The translations under genes and the position numbers were made by a program. From CAMCXE01 sp036520615 (GTDB lineage Bacteria > Pseudomonadota > Gammaproteobacteria > Pseudomonadales > Cellvibrionaceae): a stretch of 64,000 bases of DNA. This document shows positions 55,741 to 64,000 of the stretch, piece by piece (position 1 is the stretch's first letter; each line of letters opens with the position of its first letter). The notes below the pieces were generated by a model, which did no database searches, was not told the DNA's origin, and saw only the letters and a list, made by a program, of their open reading frames with translations. The stretch spans positions 1 through 64,000 of the forward strand of contig DATDJI010000033.1 in the NCBI GenBank assembly GCA_036520615.1, written 5' to 3'.

Positions 55741-56140
55741 TTATTTTGCGATGAAAACAATTTTAAGTGCCGTTAAATTCAATTGTAAAAGCCGATCTAA
55801 AAAACTCTGATTAATACTTTTCGCATGTGTCTGCAAATAAAACCGCTCATAAAAATCTGCAAAGCTATAGCCATTAGTGTCTAGTCAGCTTGTCGTTTAT
55901 CGTTAACACCCTGTTGGCTTTTGGCGTTGACTTCATTTTCCAGCCAGCTGACATCCCTGCGAATATTTATTAAAACACTAAGGCCAATCTCTAACGCCAA
56001 TTGCGCTGCGGTTTTTCCTGTCTGTGTCCGAGCGTACATTTTAAGAAGCGTAGGCGACTGTATAATAGAAATTTGCGGTCAATACTGCGCTTTACACAGC
56101 GAATATGGCTTATTGATTGGCATTCCCATCGTCAAAGATT
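55741..56140 (-). pseudogene. Decayed ankyrin-like gene
   Basis: Minus-strand translation gives MYARTQTGKTAAQLALEIGL, like an ankyrin repeat start, followed by SVLINIRRDVSWLENEVNAK and a TAG at 55881. In another frame, LDTNGYSFADFYERFYLQTH continues to NLTALKIVFIAK and a TAA at 55741. The two join by one frameshift. A further upstream stretch (MGMPINKPYSLCKAQY, then a stop) suggests additional lesions. Not expressed as an intact protein. Confidence 0.45.
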
Positions 56141-56236
56141 TTTAGCCATTAATTAACTAACCTGTGCTGGGGGATATAACCATGAACATCAGATTTGCAT
56201 ATTTCTCCAATGCAACCTGCGAAGGCTAGAATTTAA

Positions 56237-57118
56237 ATGAAAGCCAACGATATAAAATCGCTCATCAGTCAGACATTCAAGGAATGGAATGACGATAAAG
56301 CTAGCCGCTTGGCGGCAGCTTTGGCCTATTACACGATTATTTCTCTACCTGCACTGGTTATCTTAATAATAGATTTAGCAGGCACAATATTGGGAGAGGA
56401 TTCTGCTCGCGGACATGTGGCTTTACAGCTTAAGTCTTTACTTGGGCAAAAAGGTGCAGAGTCAGTACAGGCTATGATAGCTAGTGCATCCAATGCCGAT
56501 ACGAAAAGTAGCTGGACCTCAATTTTGAGTGCATTAACTTTAGTATTCGGTGCTACTGGAGTGGTAATTCAATTACAAGACGCTTTGAACACTATATGGG
56601 AAGTTAAAACCAAGCCCGGAAATTTTGTTAAATTGTTTATTTTAAATCGCATTCTTTCTTTTGGGATGATTTTAGGAATCGGTTTTTTACTGTTGGTTTC
56701 GCTGGTTGTTAGCGCTGGGCTTGCAGCTTTTAGTGATCATCTGGGCAAGCTCGTTCCAGGCTTAGAGGTTGTTTGGCCTGGAATAGATTTTTCGGTATCG
56801 GTTATTTTAATTTCAGGGCTATTTGCGTTAATGTTTAAATATCTTCCTGATGCAGATATTTCATGGAAGGGCGTATTTTCGGGAGCATTGCTTACATCGA
56901 TATTATTTAATATTGGCAAGCTTCTAATCGGACTTTACCTGGGCAACAGCGATATTAGTTCAATCTACGGTGCGCCGGGTTCAATAGTGCTTATATTGGT
57001 CTGGGTATATTACTCCGCGCAAATATTTTTGCTCGGAGCTGAATTCACTCAGGTGTATGCTAGAAAATGCGGGTCGCGTATAGAACCTAAAAAATTTGCT
57101 GAGCAAGCGACATCCTGA
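56237..57118 (+). CDS. YihY/BrkB family membrane protein
   Basis: 293 residues with about six membrane segments and the family landmarks: DDKASRLAAALAYYTIISLP near the N-terminus, an insert SLLGQKGAESVQAMI, and YGAPGSIVLILVWVYYSAQI, then LLGAEFTQVYA. These inner-membrane proteins were once called RNase BN; a nuclease role is not supported and transport is not proven. A weak AAGG precedes the ATG. Confidence 0.9.
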   Translation: MKANDIKSLISQTFKEWNDDKASRLAAALAYYTIISLPALVILIIDLAGTILGEDSARGHVALQLKSLLGQKGAESVQAMIASASNADTKSSWTSILSALTLVFGATGVVIQLQDALNTIWEVKTKPGNFVKLFILNRILSFGMILGIGFLLLVSLVVSAGLAAFSDHLGKLVPGLEVVWPGIDFSVSVILISGLFALMFKYLPDADISWKGVFSGALLTSILFNIGKLLIGLYLGNSDISSIYGAPGSIVLILVWVYYSAQIFLLGAEFTQVYARKCGSRIEPKKFAEQATS

Positions 57119-57209
57119 GGTTTTTCCCAATACCGTGTAGACAATTAAACGGTAATTGGCGGTTTAATCTCCGTGTATTATCTCTACCTAGGCTCATAAA
57201 ATAGCCGTA

Positions 57210-57452
57210 TTAGACGATACTCATAAGTCGTCTAAATTTAGGCACATCCTGGACGCAATAAGCAAGAAACGCCTTGTAGTTTAGTTTAATGATATCGCTA
57301 AGCTCGCGTAGAGGCAGATTCCGCCAGGACTAAAATTTCTCCCCTCTTTTTCTTTTCCTTCGTCATCAGAGCTTATTAAAAGCCTTCGACTGATAAGGCA
57401 AACTAAACTCTGTCACAACTCTGTGTAGCACAGTGATTTGTGAGCCTGATAT
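57210..57452 (-). repeat. Degenerate duplicated segment, copy A, with a short gene remnant
   Basis: The minus-strand remnant begins at an ATG near 57365 (MTKEKKKRGEILVLAES), shifts frame and ends as LSDIIKLNYKAFLAYC, VQDVPKFRRLMSIV. Copy B at 61230-61530 carries a clearly related end (VNDVPEFNRLMGVAQ), and the DNA upstream (CCTTCGACTGATAAGGC and neighbours) also aligns. It is a duplicated small locus, now broken. Confidence 0.55.
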
Positions 57453-57648
57453 GCGCCATAAATTATGCAAAACATAAAATTACAGGCTCTTCATTTTATT
57501 TTTTTGAGAACTGCTGAAAGATCAAACACCGCAGTAATTTCGCACAAAATAGACGTGACTTATTACCTCGTTTCATATTTCGCAGTAGTTCACCATGGAT
57601 TTAGTCAACCATAACTGGCTACCAGTCGAACTACACAGGAGTAACGCC

Positions 57649-58488
57649 ATGCCAAACGATGAAATATCAATACAAGCACCTGCACTCGACGGAGCAAAAA
57701 ATCCTCCTTTGCGCGGCGTCAATTCCGGATCAAAAGCAGGCGTAACTGGTGTTAATCATGAAAAAAAAAGTCGGGGCGTTTTAGGTGGCACTGACGCGGT
57801 GTTTGGCCAGCCAGCTGGAGTGTATGGTGAAAGCCCAAACCAGGGTGTGTTTGGACATGCAAAGGATGCATCGGGTACAGGTGTGTACGGTCACACCCTG
57901 GGTAAAAGGATTGACGAAAATACGGTTGAGGGCGCGGGAGTAAGAGGTGAGAGTGAACAGGGCGCGGCTTTAAAAGGGCAGTGTTTTGGCGAAGGCATTG
58001 CAGTACTTGGTATTGGCGGGCGACTGGCAGGTCGATTTGAAGGAGATGTTGAAGTTACCGGCGATATCCGCCTCGCTAATGCTGACTGTGCCGAGGACTT
58101 TACAGTTGCCTGTAGCGCATCAGTAAAGCCCGGTTATGTAATGGTAATTGGCGCCAGCGGATTGCTTGAACCTTGTGAGGAGGCCTACTGCCGCAGAGTT
58201 GTAGGCGTTGTCTCCGGCGCTGGGTCCTACAAACCTGGCTTGATTTTGGATAACCAAGGCCCGCGCCCTGAGCGCAAACCGGTAGCCCTGATGGGGAAAG
58301 TTTACTGTTGGGTGGATGCCAGTTATGGGGCCATTAGCGCCGGCGATATGTTGACCACCTCCCCCACATTTGGGCACGCCATGCTGGCGGCCGATGCCAT
58401 TAATTCCTTTGGATCGGTTTTGGGTAAAGCGCTGCAGTCGCATACCGAGGGCTGCGCACTGGTGCCGCTGTTAGTTTGTTTGCAATAA
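57649..58488 (+). CDS. Repeat-fold protein with C-terminal peptidase_G2-like domain
   Basis: 279 residues from ATG 57649 (GGAG eight bases upstream; an in-frame ATG at 57595 lacks a site). The N-terminal half has short glycine repeats (GVLGGTDAVFGQPAGVYGES, GVFGHAKD, GTGVYGHTLG), suggesting a beta-stranded stalk. The C-terminal half (CAEDFTVACSASVKPGYVMV, VALMGKVYCWVDASYG, LTTSPTFGHAM, LVPLLVCLQ) resembles the C-domain of phage tail/tailspike-like proteins. No signal peptide is seen. Role unknown. It is followed 20 bases later by a co-oriented gene. Confidence 0.6.
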   Translation: MPNDEISIQAPALDGAKNPPLRGVNSGSKAGVTGVNHEKKSRGVLGGTDAVFGQPAGVYGESPNQGVFGHAKDASGTGVYGHTLGKRIDENTVEGAGVRGESEQGAALKGQCFGEGIAVLGIGGRLAGRFEGDVEVTGDIRLANADCAEDFTVACSASVKPGYVMVIGASGLLEPCEEAYCRRVVGVVSGAGSYKPGLILDNQGPRPERKPVALMGKVYCWVDASYGAISAGDMLTTSPTFGHAMLAADAINSFGSVLGKALQSHTEGCALVPLLVCLQ

Positions 58489-58508
58489 CACTTTCAAAGG
58501 AATCCAAC

Positions 58509-59849
58509 ATGACTAGCCTGCGCAGTGCATTTTTTAATTTAAAGCCAAATGCTTTTCCTTCCGTGCTCAATTTAATGAGCGATACCACCGGAACGTCTCT
58601 GCACAATGCCATTTTGGATTTGCATAACAACCTTCAATTACAACGGGACATCGCTGCAGAGCAAGTTCGCCAAGCCACTCTTGAGCGTCTGCGTGATTTA
58701 TTTGGCGGTGGCACATCCGAAGGTGACGAAGATACCGGCTTGAATCTATTTCTCAGCGCTGCTTCATCCGCCGATTTAATATTTTATATTCAGCAAATTT
58801 CTTGGTCGGAAATGGATGATGAGTTAGACGAACCCGATATGGATGCCATTGCGGAAAAACTTAGTTTATTGCTCCAGCAAGAAAACCATCCACTCTATGC
58901 AATATTCTGGCGCTACCTGGGAATTCCGGATGAATTATTAAAGCTGCGCCAGCAAGATTTTTTAGCCGACTTAGCTCGTATGCCTATTTGGCGGCAACGT
59001 GAATTGATAGATGATTTGTTAACCGCGCGCGATGTATTACTATCCAGCCTTATTCATTCATTAAGGCGCGGGCTGGAAAGCTATTATTCACTATTGCAAC
59101 GCACGTTGGATTTTTTAGTGTTGGGCACCTACCGACAAGCCGAATTGAATGCTCTGCGATGGGAAGCGTCTTACGCCAACCAGATAGTGGATCAATGGAG
59201 CCGCGGACAATACAGCTTATTAATTAGCCTGCTCCCCGACCTCGTCAACCCCAATTTACCCACCGCCCAGCGGCTTGCACTGGCGCATATTGTGGATTTA
59301 TTAAAATTGTTTTTCGAAGCGATGGAATTGTTTGCAAGCACACTCGGTGATGATAAAAATCGTCAAGACGCGCAAACTTTTCAAACGCTGCGTTTGGCTT
59401 TTATAAATAATGTACCGCCAGCTAATGCCCCGCCTGGAGTATTTTCACAGGCGTTCCAAGCAATTCTTTCGGCGATTAATGGTGTGATTGGCGGATTGCA
59501 GCAGGTGCGCGATGCGGCCCTAGCGGCAGCGAGACAAGTTTCCAATTTCGGATTTAGCCAATTAATGGATACCGCCAGCGATGATAAGGCATTTAATCTC
59601 ATCAATGTATTTAGCGATGCACAATTGGTCGTTTTGCCTTATTTAATTAAAAACCAACTTATTCACCTTTGTTTAACCGGTGTGGCTGAAGATGAAGAGG
59701 AACAAGCCGCATTAAAAATACTACGTATCGCTAAAGCAGACTCCCTGAGCGAATTTTTTCAATTAGTTAAAAGCATTAGCTGGGAACGTTTAGATAGCAA
59801 CTTTGATGGGCAAGAACACGAAAGCTTGGTGAGGTTGTTTGATCTTTAA
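58509..59849 (+). CDS. Hypothetical alpha-helical protein
   Basis: 446 residues from ATG 58509 (AAAGGA seven bases upstream). Cytosolic-looking, largely helical, rich in Leu and Ala, no signal peptide or membrane helix. Parts such as QQISWSEMDDELDEPDMDA and RQRELIDDLLTARDVLL match no family I know. It probably works with the preceding gene. Confidence 0.55.
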   Translation: MTSLRSAFFNLKPNAFPSVLNLMSDTTGTSLHNAILDLHNNLQLQRDIAAEQVRQATLERLRDLFGGGTSEGDEDTGLNLFLSAASSADLIFYIQQISWSEMDDELDEPDMDAIAEKLSLLLQQENHPLYAIFWRYLGIPDELLKLRQQDFLADLARMPIWRQRELIDDLLTARDVLLSSLIHSLRRGLESYYSLLQRTLDFLVLGTYRQAELNALRWEASYANQIVDQWSRGQYSLLISLLPDLVNPNLPTAQRLALAHIVDLLKLFFEAMELFASTLGDDKNRQDAQTFQTLRLAFINNVPPANAPPGVFSQAFQAILSAINGVIGGLQQVRDAALAAARQVSNFGFSQLMDTASDDKAFNLINVFSDAQLVVLPYLIKNQLIHLCLTGVAEDEEEQAALKILRIAKADSLSEFFQLVKSISWERLDSNFDGQEHESLVRLFDL

Positions 59850-59932
59850 CTGCAAAAATGCCAGGTCGCCACTGTTCGCCCTAAGCTCCAAGTAATAACG
59901 CGGCAACACAACAGTTTGATAATGAAGCTTTG

Positions 59933-59968
59933 AAAAATGTAGGCGTCGCAGCGCTCGCTACATTTTTT
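59933..59968. terminator. Bidirectional terminator
   Basis: AAAAATGTAG and CTACATTTTTT flank a GC-rich loop with further pairing. It lies between converging genes and has A and T runs on both sides. Confidence 0.85.
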
Positions 59969-60043
59969 AGTAGATTCTTTAAATAATTTTTATTTCACTC
60001 TACCCCTTTAATTCACCAAAAGCGCCAAGCAAAGCCTATATCT

Positions 60044-60895
60044 TTAATCAAAATCCCAATCGGTTACATAGGCTGTTGCTAAGGAGCTACGAATAGCCTC
60101 CCGATCCTCAAAGCTATATTGCGCTAGGTTTTCTAATTCTCCCAGGCTAAAAAAGCCTTTCGCCATCTTAGGGTCTGAATAGTCAAACCCGAAAAATTCA
60201 TGTCCGCCGCGCGCGCCGTAATACGCTAGCATTTTTTCCTCTAGATAGTCCGCCGGTTTCGCCTCGGAAAAGTTAACAGCGCAGGTAGGATTAAAATGCC
60301 ACTGTGGCCTAAAGTGCTCTTTTGGACAGACAAGATCATTGGCATTAACCATCTCTAAAAAATGACGTCCGATATAAATATAATGCAGATTTAAATCACC
60401 AAATTTATTATTCGTGCTAAAGAGCTCGAATTCGTTTGCGGGAATGACTTGGCTTTGGCGATAAATAGACGGCTGATGGTTAAAATCCAAATTAAATAAA
60501 TACTGCTCAGCCCCCTGAAAACGGTTATACAGCTCATATTCAAGCCAGTGAATAAGTAAGTTCACCGTATGAGTTAATTGAGTGTTAACGCCAGTCATAA
60601 CCATGTCGGGAAATTTGGCGTGAACATCATTAAGATTTTGTTGCCATTGCTGCCAATTATTAGCCGCCAAATCGATGTTTGGCATGCCGACAATTTTACA
60701 AGCTTCGGTAAGCCTGCTTATGTTTTTATTTATTTCATCTTGCGCGGCAAACCCATGGCGATGGTTCTCGCTCACACGCGACATATGTTCCGGGCGAACC
60801 CTATTCATCATATAGAGCCAGATTCTAGCCACGGAGGAGTCGTTGAGTACATATCTAAATGACAACCCATTGGAAAAGAAAAAGCGTATATGCAT
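60044..60895 (-). CDS. Hypothetical protein of unknown family
   Basis: About 283 residues if started at ATG 60895; ATG 60907 and an earlier start (60946) are also open, none with a clear ribosome site. The N-terminus has MHIRFFFSNGLSFRYVLND and ARIWLYMMNRV. The middle contains tryptophan- and asparagine-rich helices (NWQQWQQNLNDVHAKFPD), and the end has YGARGGHEFFGFDYSD. No catalytic motif was found. The ARIWLY stretch resembles the GRIWLYAR stretch of the degenerate copies at 57.3 and 61.3 kb. Confidence 0.55.
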   Translation of the reverse strand: MHIRFFFSNGLSFRYVLNDSSVARIWLYMMNRVRPEHMSRVSENHRHGFAAQDEINKNISRLTEACKIVGMPNIDLAANNWQQWQQNLNDVHAKFPDMVMTGVNTQLTHTVNLLIHWLEYELYNRFQGAEQYLFNLDFNHQPSIYRQSQVIPANEFELFSTNNKFGDLNLHYIYIGRHFLEMVNANDLVCPKEHFRPQWHFNPTCAVNFSEAKPADYLEEKMLAYYGARGGHEFFGFDYSDPKMAKGFFSLGELENLAQYSFEDREAIRSSLATAYVTDWDFD

Positions 60896-61229
60896 TAAAG
60901 TGACCATATATAAATGTGTAAATATTGTGCCGGTTTTAAGCGACAATTTTTAAAACCGAGCTAAATTATCTATCGCTACTCTGTGTGAAATGGCTGTATA
61001 AATCTTCGCTAGAAGCTTCGTATGATTTATTTTTTAAGTCAGCCGCTATATTAGACTTAATCGACCCACGCAAAAGTTATGATATACCCAGGTGATTATC
61101 CTTGGCCTAGTTTACACACCAACGGCGTGCGGCTTGATAATGGGTTAATCTGCGCACATGAATTATATAATTAATCAGGCACCACCCCCTCTGCCGGATT
61201 TATAGCTAAACCGATAAAAAATAAACCCG
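60896..61229. other. Intergenic region, no gene seen
   Basis: Upstream of the minus-strand gene; no open frame or RNA was recognised. Confidence 0.4.
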
Positions 61230-61530
61230 CTATTGGGCAACACCCATCAGCCGATTAAATTCCGGCACATCATTCACGCCGTACACAGGATGTGATAGGT
61301 GATCAAGTTTATTGATATCGCCATCGCGCGCATAAAGCCAAATTCTACCTAGGGACTGGGCCTTTAATAACAATAGAAAATTGAAAATCACTGCGGCTTT
61401 TCCTTTTTCCCTTATTCTGTTGCTTCATCAGCCAAAGCCTATTAAAAGCCTTCAATTGAGAAGTCGAAGTAAGCTCTGCCCACATTTTGTGCTCCATATC
61501 CTACACAGTAACTTGAGTGGCCTGATATGA
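61230..61530 (-). repeat. Degenerate duplicated segment, copy B, with a short gene remnant
   Basis: Minus-strand remnant: an ATG near 61432 (MKQQNKGKRKSRSDFQFSIV), then, in another frame, GRIWLYARDGDINKLDHLS and YGVNDVPEFNRLMGVAQ, ending at TAG 61230. It aligns with copy A at 57210-57452 in both remnant and upstream DNA (AAAGCCTTC and GGCCTGATATG shared). It is not expressible in full. Confidence 0.55.
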
Positions 61531-62026
61531 AGCTTCAGCCTCGCCACCGCATGCAGCTAAAAATAGTGATGCCCTTACGGTGAAGGGTCGAATCCACATA
61601 ACTTCCTCGCCTAAAGTTTTTAAAACGCCCGCTGAATAAACCGCCGCTTTGATCAGCGCAAGCCATTTATACACTCAGCGCCGAAACTCTCTGGAGTCAT
61701 AGTATAAATGGCTTAGTGGTTGGGGTGGATTTGAATTGTGAGAGGAAATTTAAAGGGTTTAGGCAGAAAGATAGATGGATAACCATGCTATGAAGCCAGT
61801 AAATCCAGGGTTTAGCCAACACGCTCTCGACGGCGGGAATCGGTTTCAGGCTTTTTAGGCACAAGGTCTTGGTGGTTGGGGTTATGGGGAGGAAATTTAA
61901 AGGTTGAGGCTGGTTTTGCCGGTGGCTCTTTGGTTAGCCTCCCGAATTTACTAACCTCATAAACTGGTTGTCCGTATAAACGCAACATTTAATGCAGCGA
62001 TATCCTTTCTGGTATCACAATTCATT
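61531..62026. other. Intergenic region with short direct repeats
   Basis: TTGGGGTGGA... with GAGGAAATTTAAAGG near 61719-61760 and GGGGAGGAAATTTAAAGG near 61885-61902 are similar. No gene is seen. Confidence 0.4.
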
Positions 62027-62251
62027 TTGGATCAGAACGCTCGTTCGGAATTTTTTAAAGAAATTGCAATTAAGCTTCTTCCCGGTAGCTGCCTAGCCAG
62101 CTCCAATTTTTCAGGCGATGTTGACTCACATGAATATCACGAATTATTTCAAATGTGGTTCAGAATCATGCCTCAGTCAGAAATTTCGGAGGACGGTTTG
62201 CAACGAATGCGCGCAGCTTATAAAAACGATGTGCTGTTTTACCTGCATTGA
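62027..62251 (+). CDS. Short hypothetical protein, possibly a truncated gene
   Basis: 74 residues from a TTG start at 62027 (no ATG or GTG available); the frame stays open about 20 codons further upstream with no good start. Includes HEYHELFQMWFRIMPQ. No clear ribosome site. It may be the C-terminal part of a lost gene. Confidence 0.4.
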   Translation: MDQNARSEFFKEIAIKLLPGSCLASSNFSGDVDSHEYHELFQMWFRIMPQSEISEDGLQRMRAAYKNDVLFYLH

Positions 62252-62440
62252 AAATCGAAAATATTATAAAATCAGGTGGTTTTAGTTTCAGCGTTAAATT
62301 CTATCAAACAGGATTAATTCAAGCATGAGGCTCGAGTGCGTGATGTGGCGAAATATAAAGTAGCCTTCGCCTTTCACTTAATACTTTATATGATCGAGGG
62401 TTGCGAATAACCAATCCCTTCATTTTGTTTCAACATTAAC

Positions 62441-63136
62441 ATGGCGCATTCGATGGCACATCTTCCTATTCTCCACCTTACCAAGCGCCATCCGTCGGCA
62501 ATTTTGCTGCTGGTTCAACTGATGGGAATGCTACTGTATCCCTTTCTTGAAGGAACGCACGCGGGGCTGGTGATTTTCAACGCGTTTGGTGTGACGGTGC
62601 TTACGCTCACCACGCGCATGGTGCAGCGCACACCGGGGCTAACTTGGATTAGTGGCAGCCTGGCATCGGTAATTATCGTGTTATTAGTGCTGCAAACGTT
62701 TTTTTCAATGACCTACTTGCTGCCCTGGAGCTCGGGGCTGGAAGCGATTTTTTATTTTTATGCTGCGGGCAGTCTGATCGCCTACATGATGGAAGACCTG
62801 CGAGCCACAACCGACGAACTGTTTGCAGCTGGCGCGACTTTTACCTTGCTGGCGTGGGGCTTTACCCACTTGTTCATGATGATCCAGACTCTTCAGCCGG
62901 GTACCTATGCCGCCGCCATCAACCCCCATGACATGCGTACCTGGACCGAACTTAATTATCTTAGCTTTGCGCTGCTGTCGAGTACCGGGATTGGTGATGT
63001 TATACCGCTAACCCAGCATGCACGCGCGGTGGCCAGTATCGAAATGTTTGTCGGCCTGCTTTACCTCGCTGGCGTGGTTGCCCGCTTAATCGGCCTGACG
63101 ATGCAATCGCATAAAGATGACGCGCCCAGGTGTTGA
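62441..63136 (+). CDS. Ion-channel family membrane protein
   Basis: 231 residues. About six hydrophobic segments and, near the C-terminus, a pore-type signature LLSSTGIGDVIPLTQHA that corresponds to the potassium-channel filter T-V-G-Y-G-D (here T-G-I-G-D, so selectivity is uncertain). It is flanked by a predicted pore helix (WTELNYLSFALLSS) and a final helix (IEMFVGLLYLAGVVARLIG), as in two-TM ion channel domains. The start may be ATG 62441 or ATG 62453; no ribosome site is clear. Confidence 0.8.
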   Translation: MAHSMAHLPILHLTKRHPSAILLLVQLMGMLLYPFLEGTHAGLVIFNAFGVTVLTLTTRMVQRTPGLTWISGSLASVIIVLLVLQTFFSMTYLLPWSSGLEAIFYFYAAGSLIAYMMEDLRATTDELFAAGATFTLLAWGFTHLFMMIQTLQPGTYAAAINPHDMRTWTELNYLSFALLSSTGIGDVIPLTQHARAVASIEMFVGLLYLAGVVARLIGLTMQSHKDDAPRC

Positions 63137-63280
63137 GCGCCCGAACCCCTGTAGCGCTGACTGAATCCAATGCCGCGCGATGTTCTGCTGACAACACGAT
63201 ATTGAGAGATGCAATATTATCAATCAGTTGGTCCACCCTACTCACACCTATTAAGGTTGACGTAATTCCAGAACGACCGC
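63130..63280 (-). pseudogene. Aldo/keto reductase C-terminal fragment
   Basis: Minus-strand translation reads GITSTLIGVSRVDQLIDN then LSAEHRAALDSVSA, matching the C-terminus of NADPH-dependent aldo/keto reductases (usually G-V-T-S-x-I-x-G-A-x-x-x-x-Q-L-x-x-N). The rest of the enzyme is missing, so this is a remnant next to the glutathione reductase gene. Confidence 0.6.
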
Positions 63281-63459
63281 CCCCCCATGAAAGTGCACGC
63301 TCTCGGGAAATTGGAGCGTCGCTGAAAACGTTAGTGAGGGTTGTTGATACCGCGATGCAAGCATTGCCAAAAGCGATATTGATCGAATCCTGATTCATAA
63401 CAACTTTAAAATTAATCTTTGATCCAAAAGTCAGCAAGTCAATTCTTCGGGAGAATCAC

Positions 63460-64000
63460 ATGAGCGCATACGACTATGATCTGTTCGTCATCGGTGGAGG
63501 ATCGGGTGGAGTAAGAGCAGCTCGCGTTGCTGCGTCAATCGGTAAACGGGTTGCGATTGCTGAAGAATATCGATTCGGGGGCACATGCGTCATTCGCGGT
63601 TGCGTACCGAAGAAGCTTTTCGTTTACGCATCTCAATATCATGAACATTTTGAAGATGCCGCTGGCTACGGTTGGGACCTTGGCAAAAATACTTTTGATT
63701 GGAAGAAGTTGGTTGCTGCAAAGGACAAGGAAATTGCTCGACTTGAAGGGCTTTATCGCAGTGGTCTTGCAAACAACGGAGCCGAGATCATCGAAAGCCG
63801 CGCTGAGTTGGTTAATGCGCACACCATCCGCTTGGTTAAAACAGGCAGGACTATCACGGCGGAAAAGATTGTTATCGCCACTGGCGGTGCGCCCAATCTA
63901 CATATGGCTCTGCCGGGTCACGAACTTTGTATCTCTTCCAATGATGCTTTCGATCTTCCTGAATTGCCACGTTCAATTCTGATTGCAGGTGGAGGTTATA
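63460..64000 (+). CDS. gor: Glutathione-disulfide reductase, N-terminal part, cut by window edge
   Basis: 180 residues seen. FAD-binding motif GGGSGGVRAARVAA (residues 12-25) and the redox disulfide C43/C48 in GTCVIRGCVPKK, which is typical of glutathione reductases of the Pseudomonas/alpha-proteobacterial type. A second Rossmann motif begins (ILIAGGGY) and is cut by the window edge. GGGAGA lies seven bases before the ATG. It would reduce oxidised glutathione with NADPH. Confidence 0.92.
   Translation, partial: MSAYDYDLFVIGGGSGGVRAARVAASIGKRVAIAEEYRFGGTCVIRGCVPKKLFVYASQYHEHFEDAAGYGWDLGKNTFDWKKLVAAKDKEIARLEGLYRSGLANNGAEIIESRAELVNAHTIRLVKTGRTITAEKIVIATGGAPNLHMALPGHELCISSNDAFDLPELPRSILIAGGGY

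Noticed and set aside
63527..63982. Plus-strand open frame inside gor
   Set aside because: The real frame is the one with FAD and CVxxxC motifs starting at 63460; the other is a shadow.

Overview
The window reads as a chromosomal segment of a Cellvibrio-like gammaproteobacterium (Cellvibrionaceae). This is inferred from exported lipoproteins with long polyserine linkers, secreted plant-polysaccharide enzymes (GH95, GH51), a PEP-CTERM protein, a PHB depolymerase/phasin pair, and moderate GC with AT-rich spacers. No rRNA, tRNA or CRISPR array was seen.

Layout. 0-7 kb: the tail of an IS3-type transposase, then carbohydrate genes (GH95 and GH51 on the minus strand, a polyserine malectin/hydrolase lipoprotein on the plus strand). 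7-9.2 kb: a TerB-like gene and a PEP-CTERM protein. 9.2-16.4 kb: a polymorphic-toxin locus. An apparently intact toxin and immunity pair (16.3-14.2 kb) is followed by about 5 kb of displaced and decaying cassettes: an Imm74-like immunity gene behind a toxin tip cut by an IS481 element, two copies of one 72-residue family (one with a stop codon), and several frameshifted remnants. 16.8-22.2 kb: a three-gene exported operon with c-type heme motifs, a LamG-like domain and a Tat-exported partner. 23-26.3 kb: PHB depolymerase, phasin and an AbiE-type toxin-antitoxin pair. 26.7-31 kb: an APH-fold kinase, an AsmA protein and a secreted protein. 31.4-37 kb: a 1,873-residue lipoprotein with a subtilisin domain, a linker of about 300 residues that is nearly all serine, cadherin-like domains and a repeat-rich beta-propeller-like C-terminus.

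37.7-43.7 kb is the cluster I consider most worth study: a beta-propeller di-heme lipoprotein, an SH3/beta-barrel protein, a second beta-barrel, a TlpA thioredoxin, a tiny DUF4266 lipoprotein ending in GGGCGCN and a DUF3570 outer-membrane protein, tightly packed and partly overlapping. It looks like a cell-envelope redox or metal module. 45-55.4 kb is a complete chemotaxis operon on the minus strand (mcp, cheY, STAS, cheA, cheW, mcp, cheR, cheD, cheB, REC-EAL), linking chemoreceptor signalling to c-di-GMP breakdown; a perfect palindrome lies upstream of it. 56-62 kb holds a YihY membrane protein, two co-oriented proteins of unknown function, a decayed ankyrin-like gene and two copies of a degenerate duplicated segment. 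62.4-64 kb holds an ion channel, a fragment of an aldo/keto reductase and the start of a glutathione reductase gene.

All identifications come from reading motifs and comparing with remembered families. No database search was run. Gene remnants were found by translating intergenic sequence by hand, so their edges are approximate.
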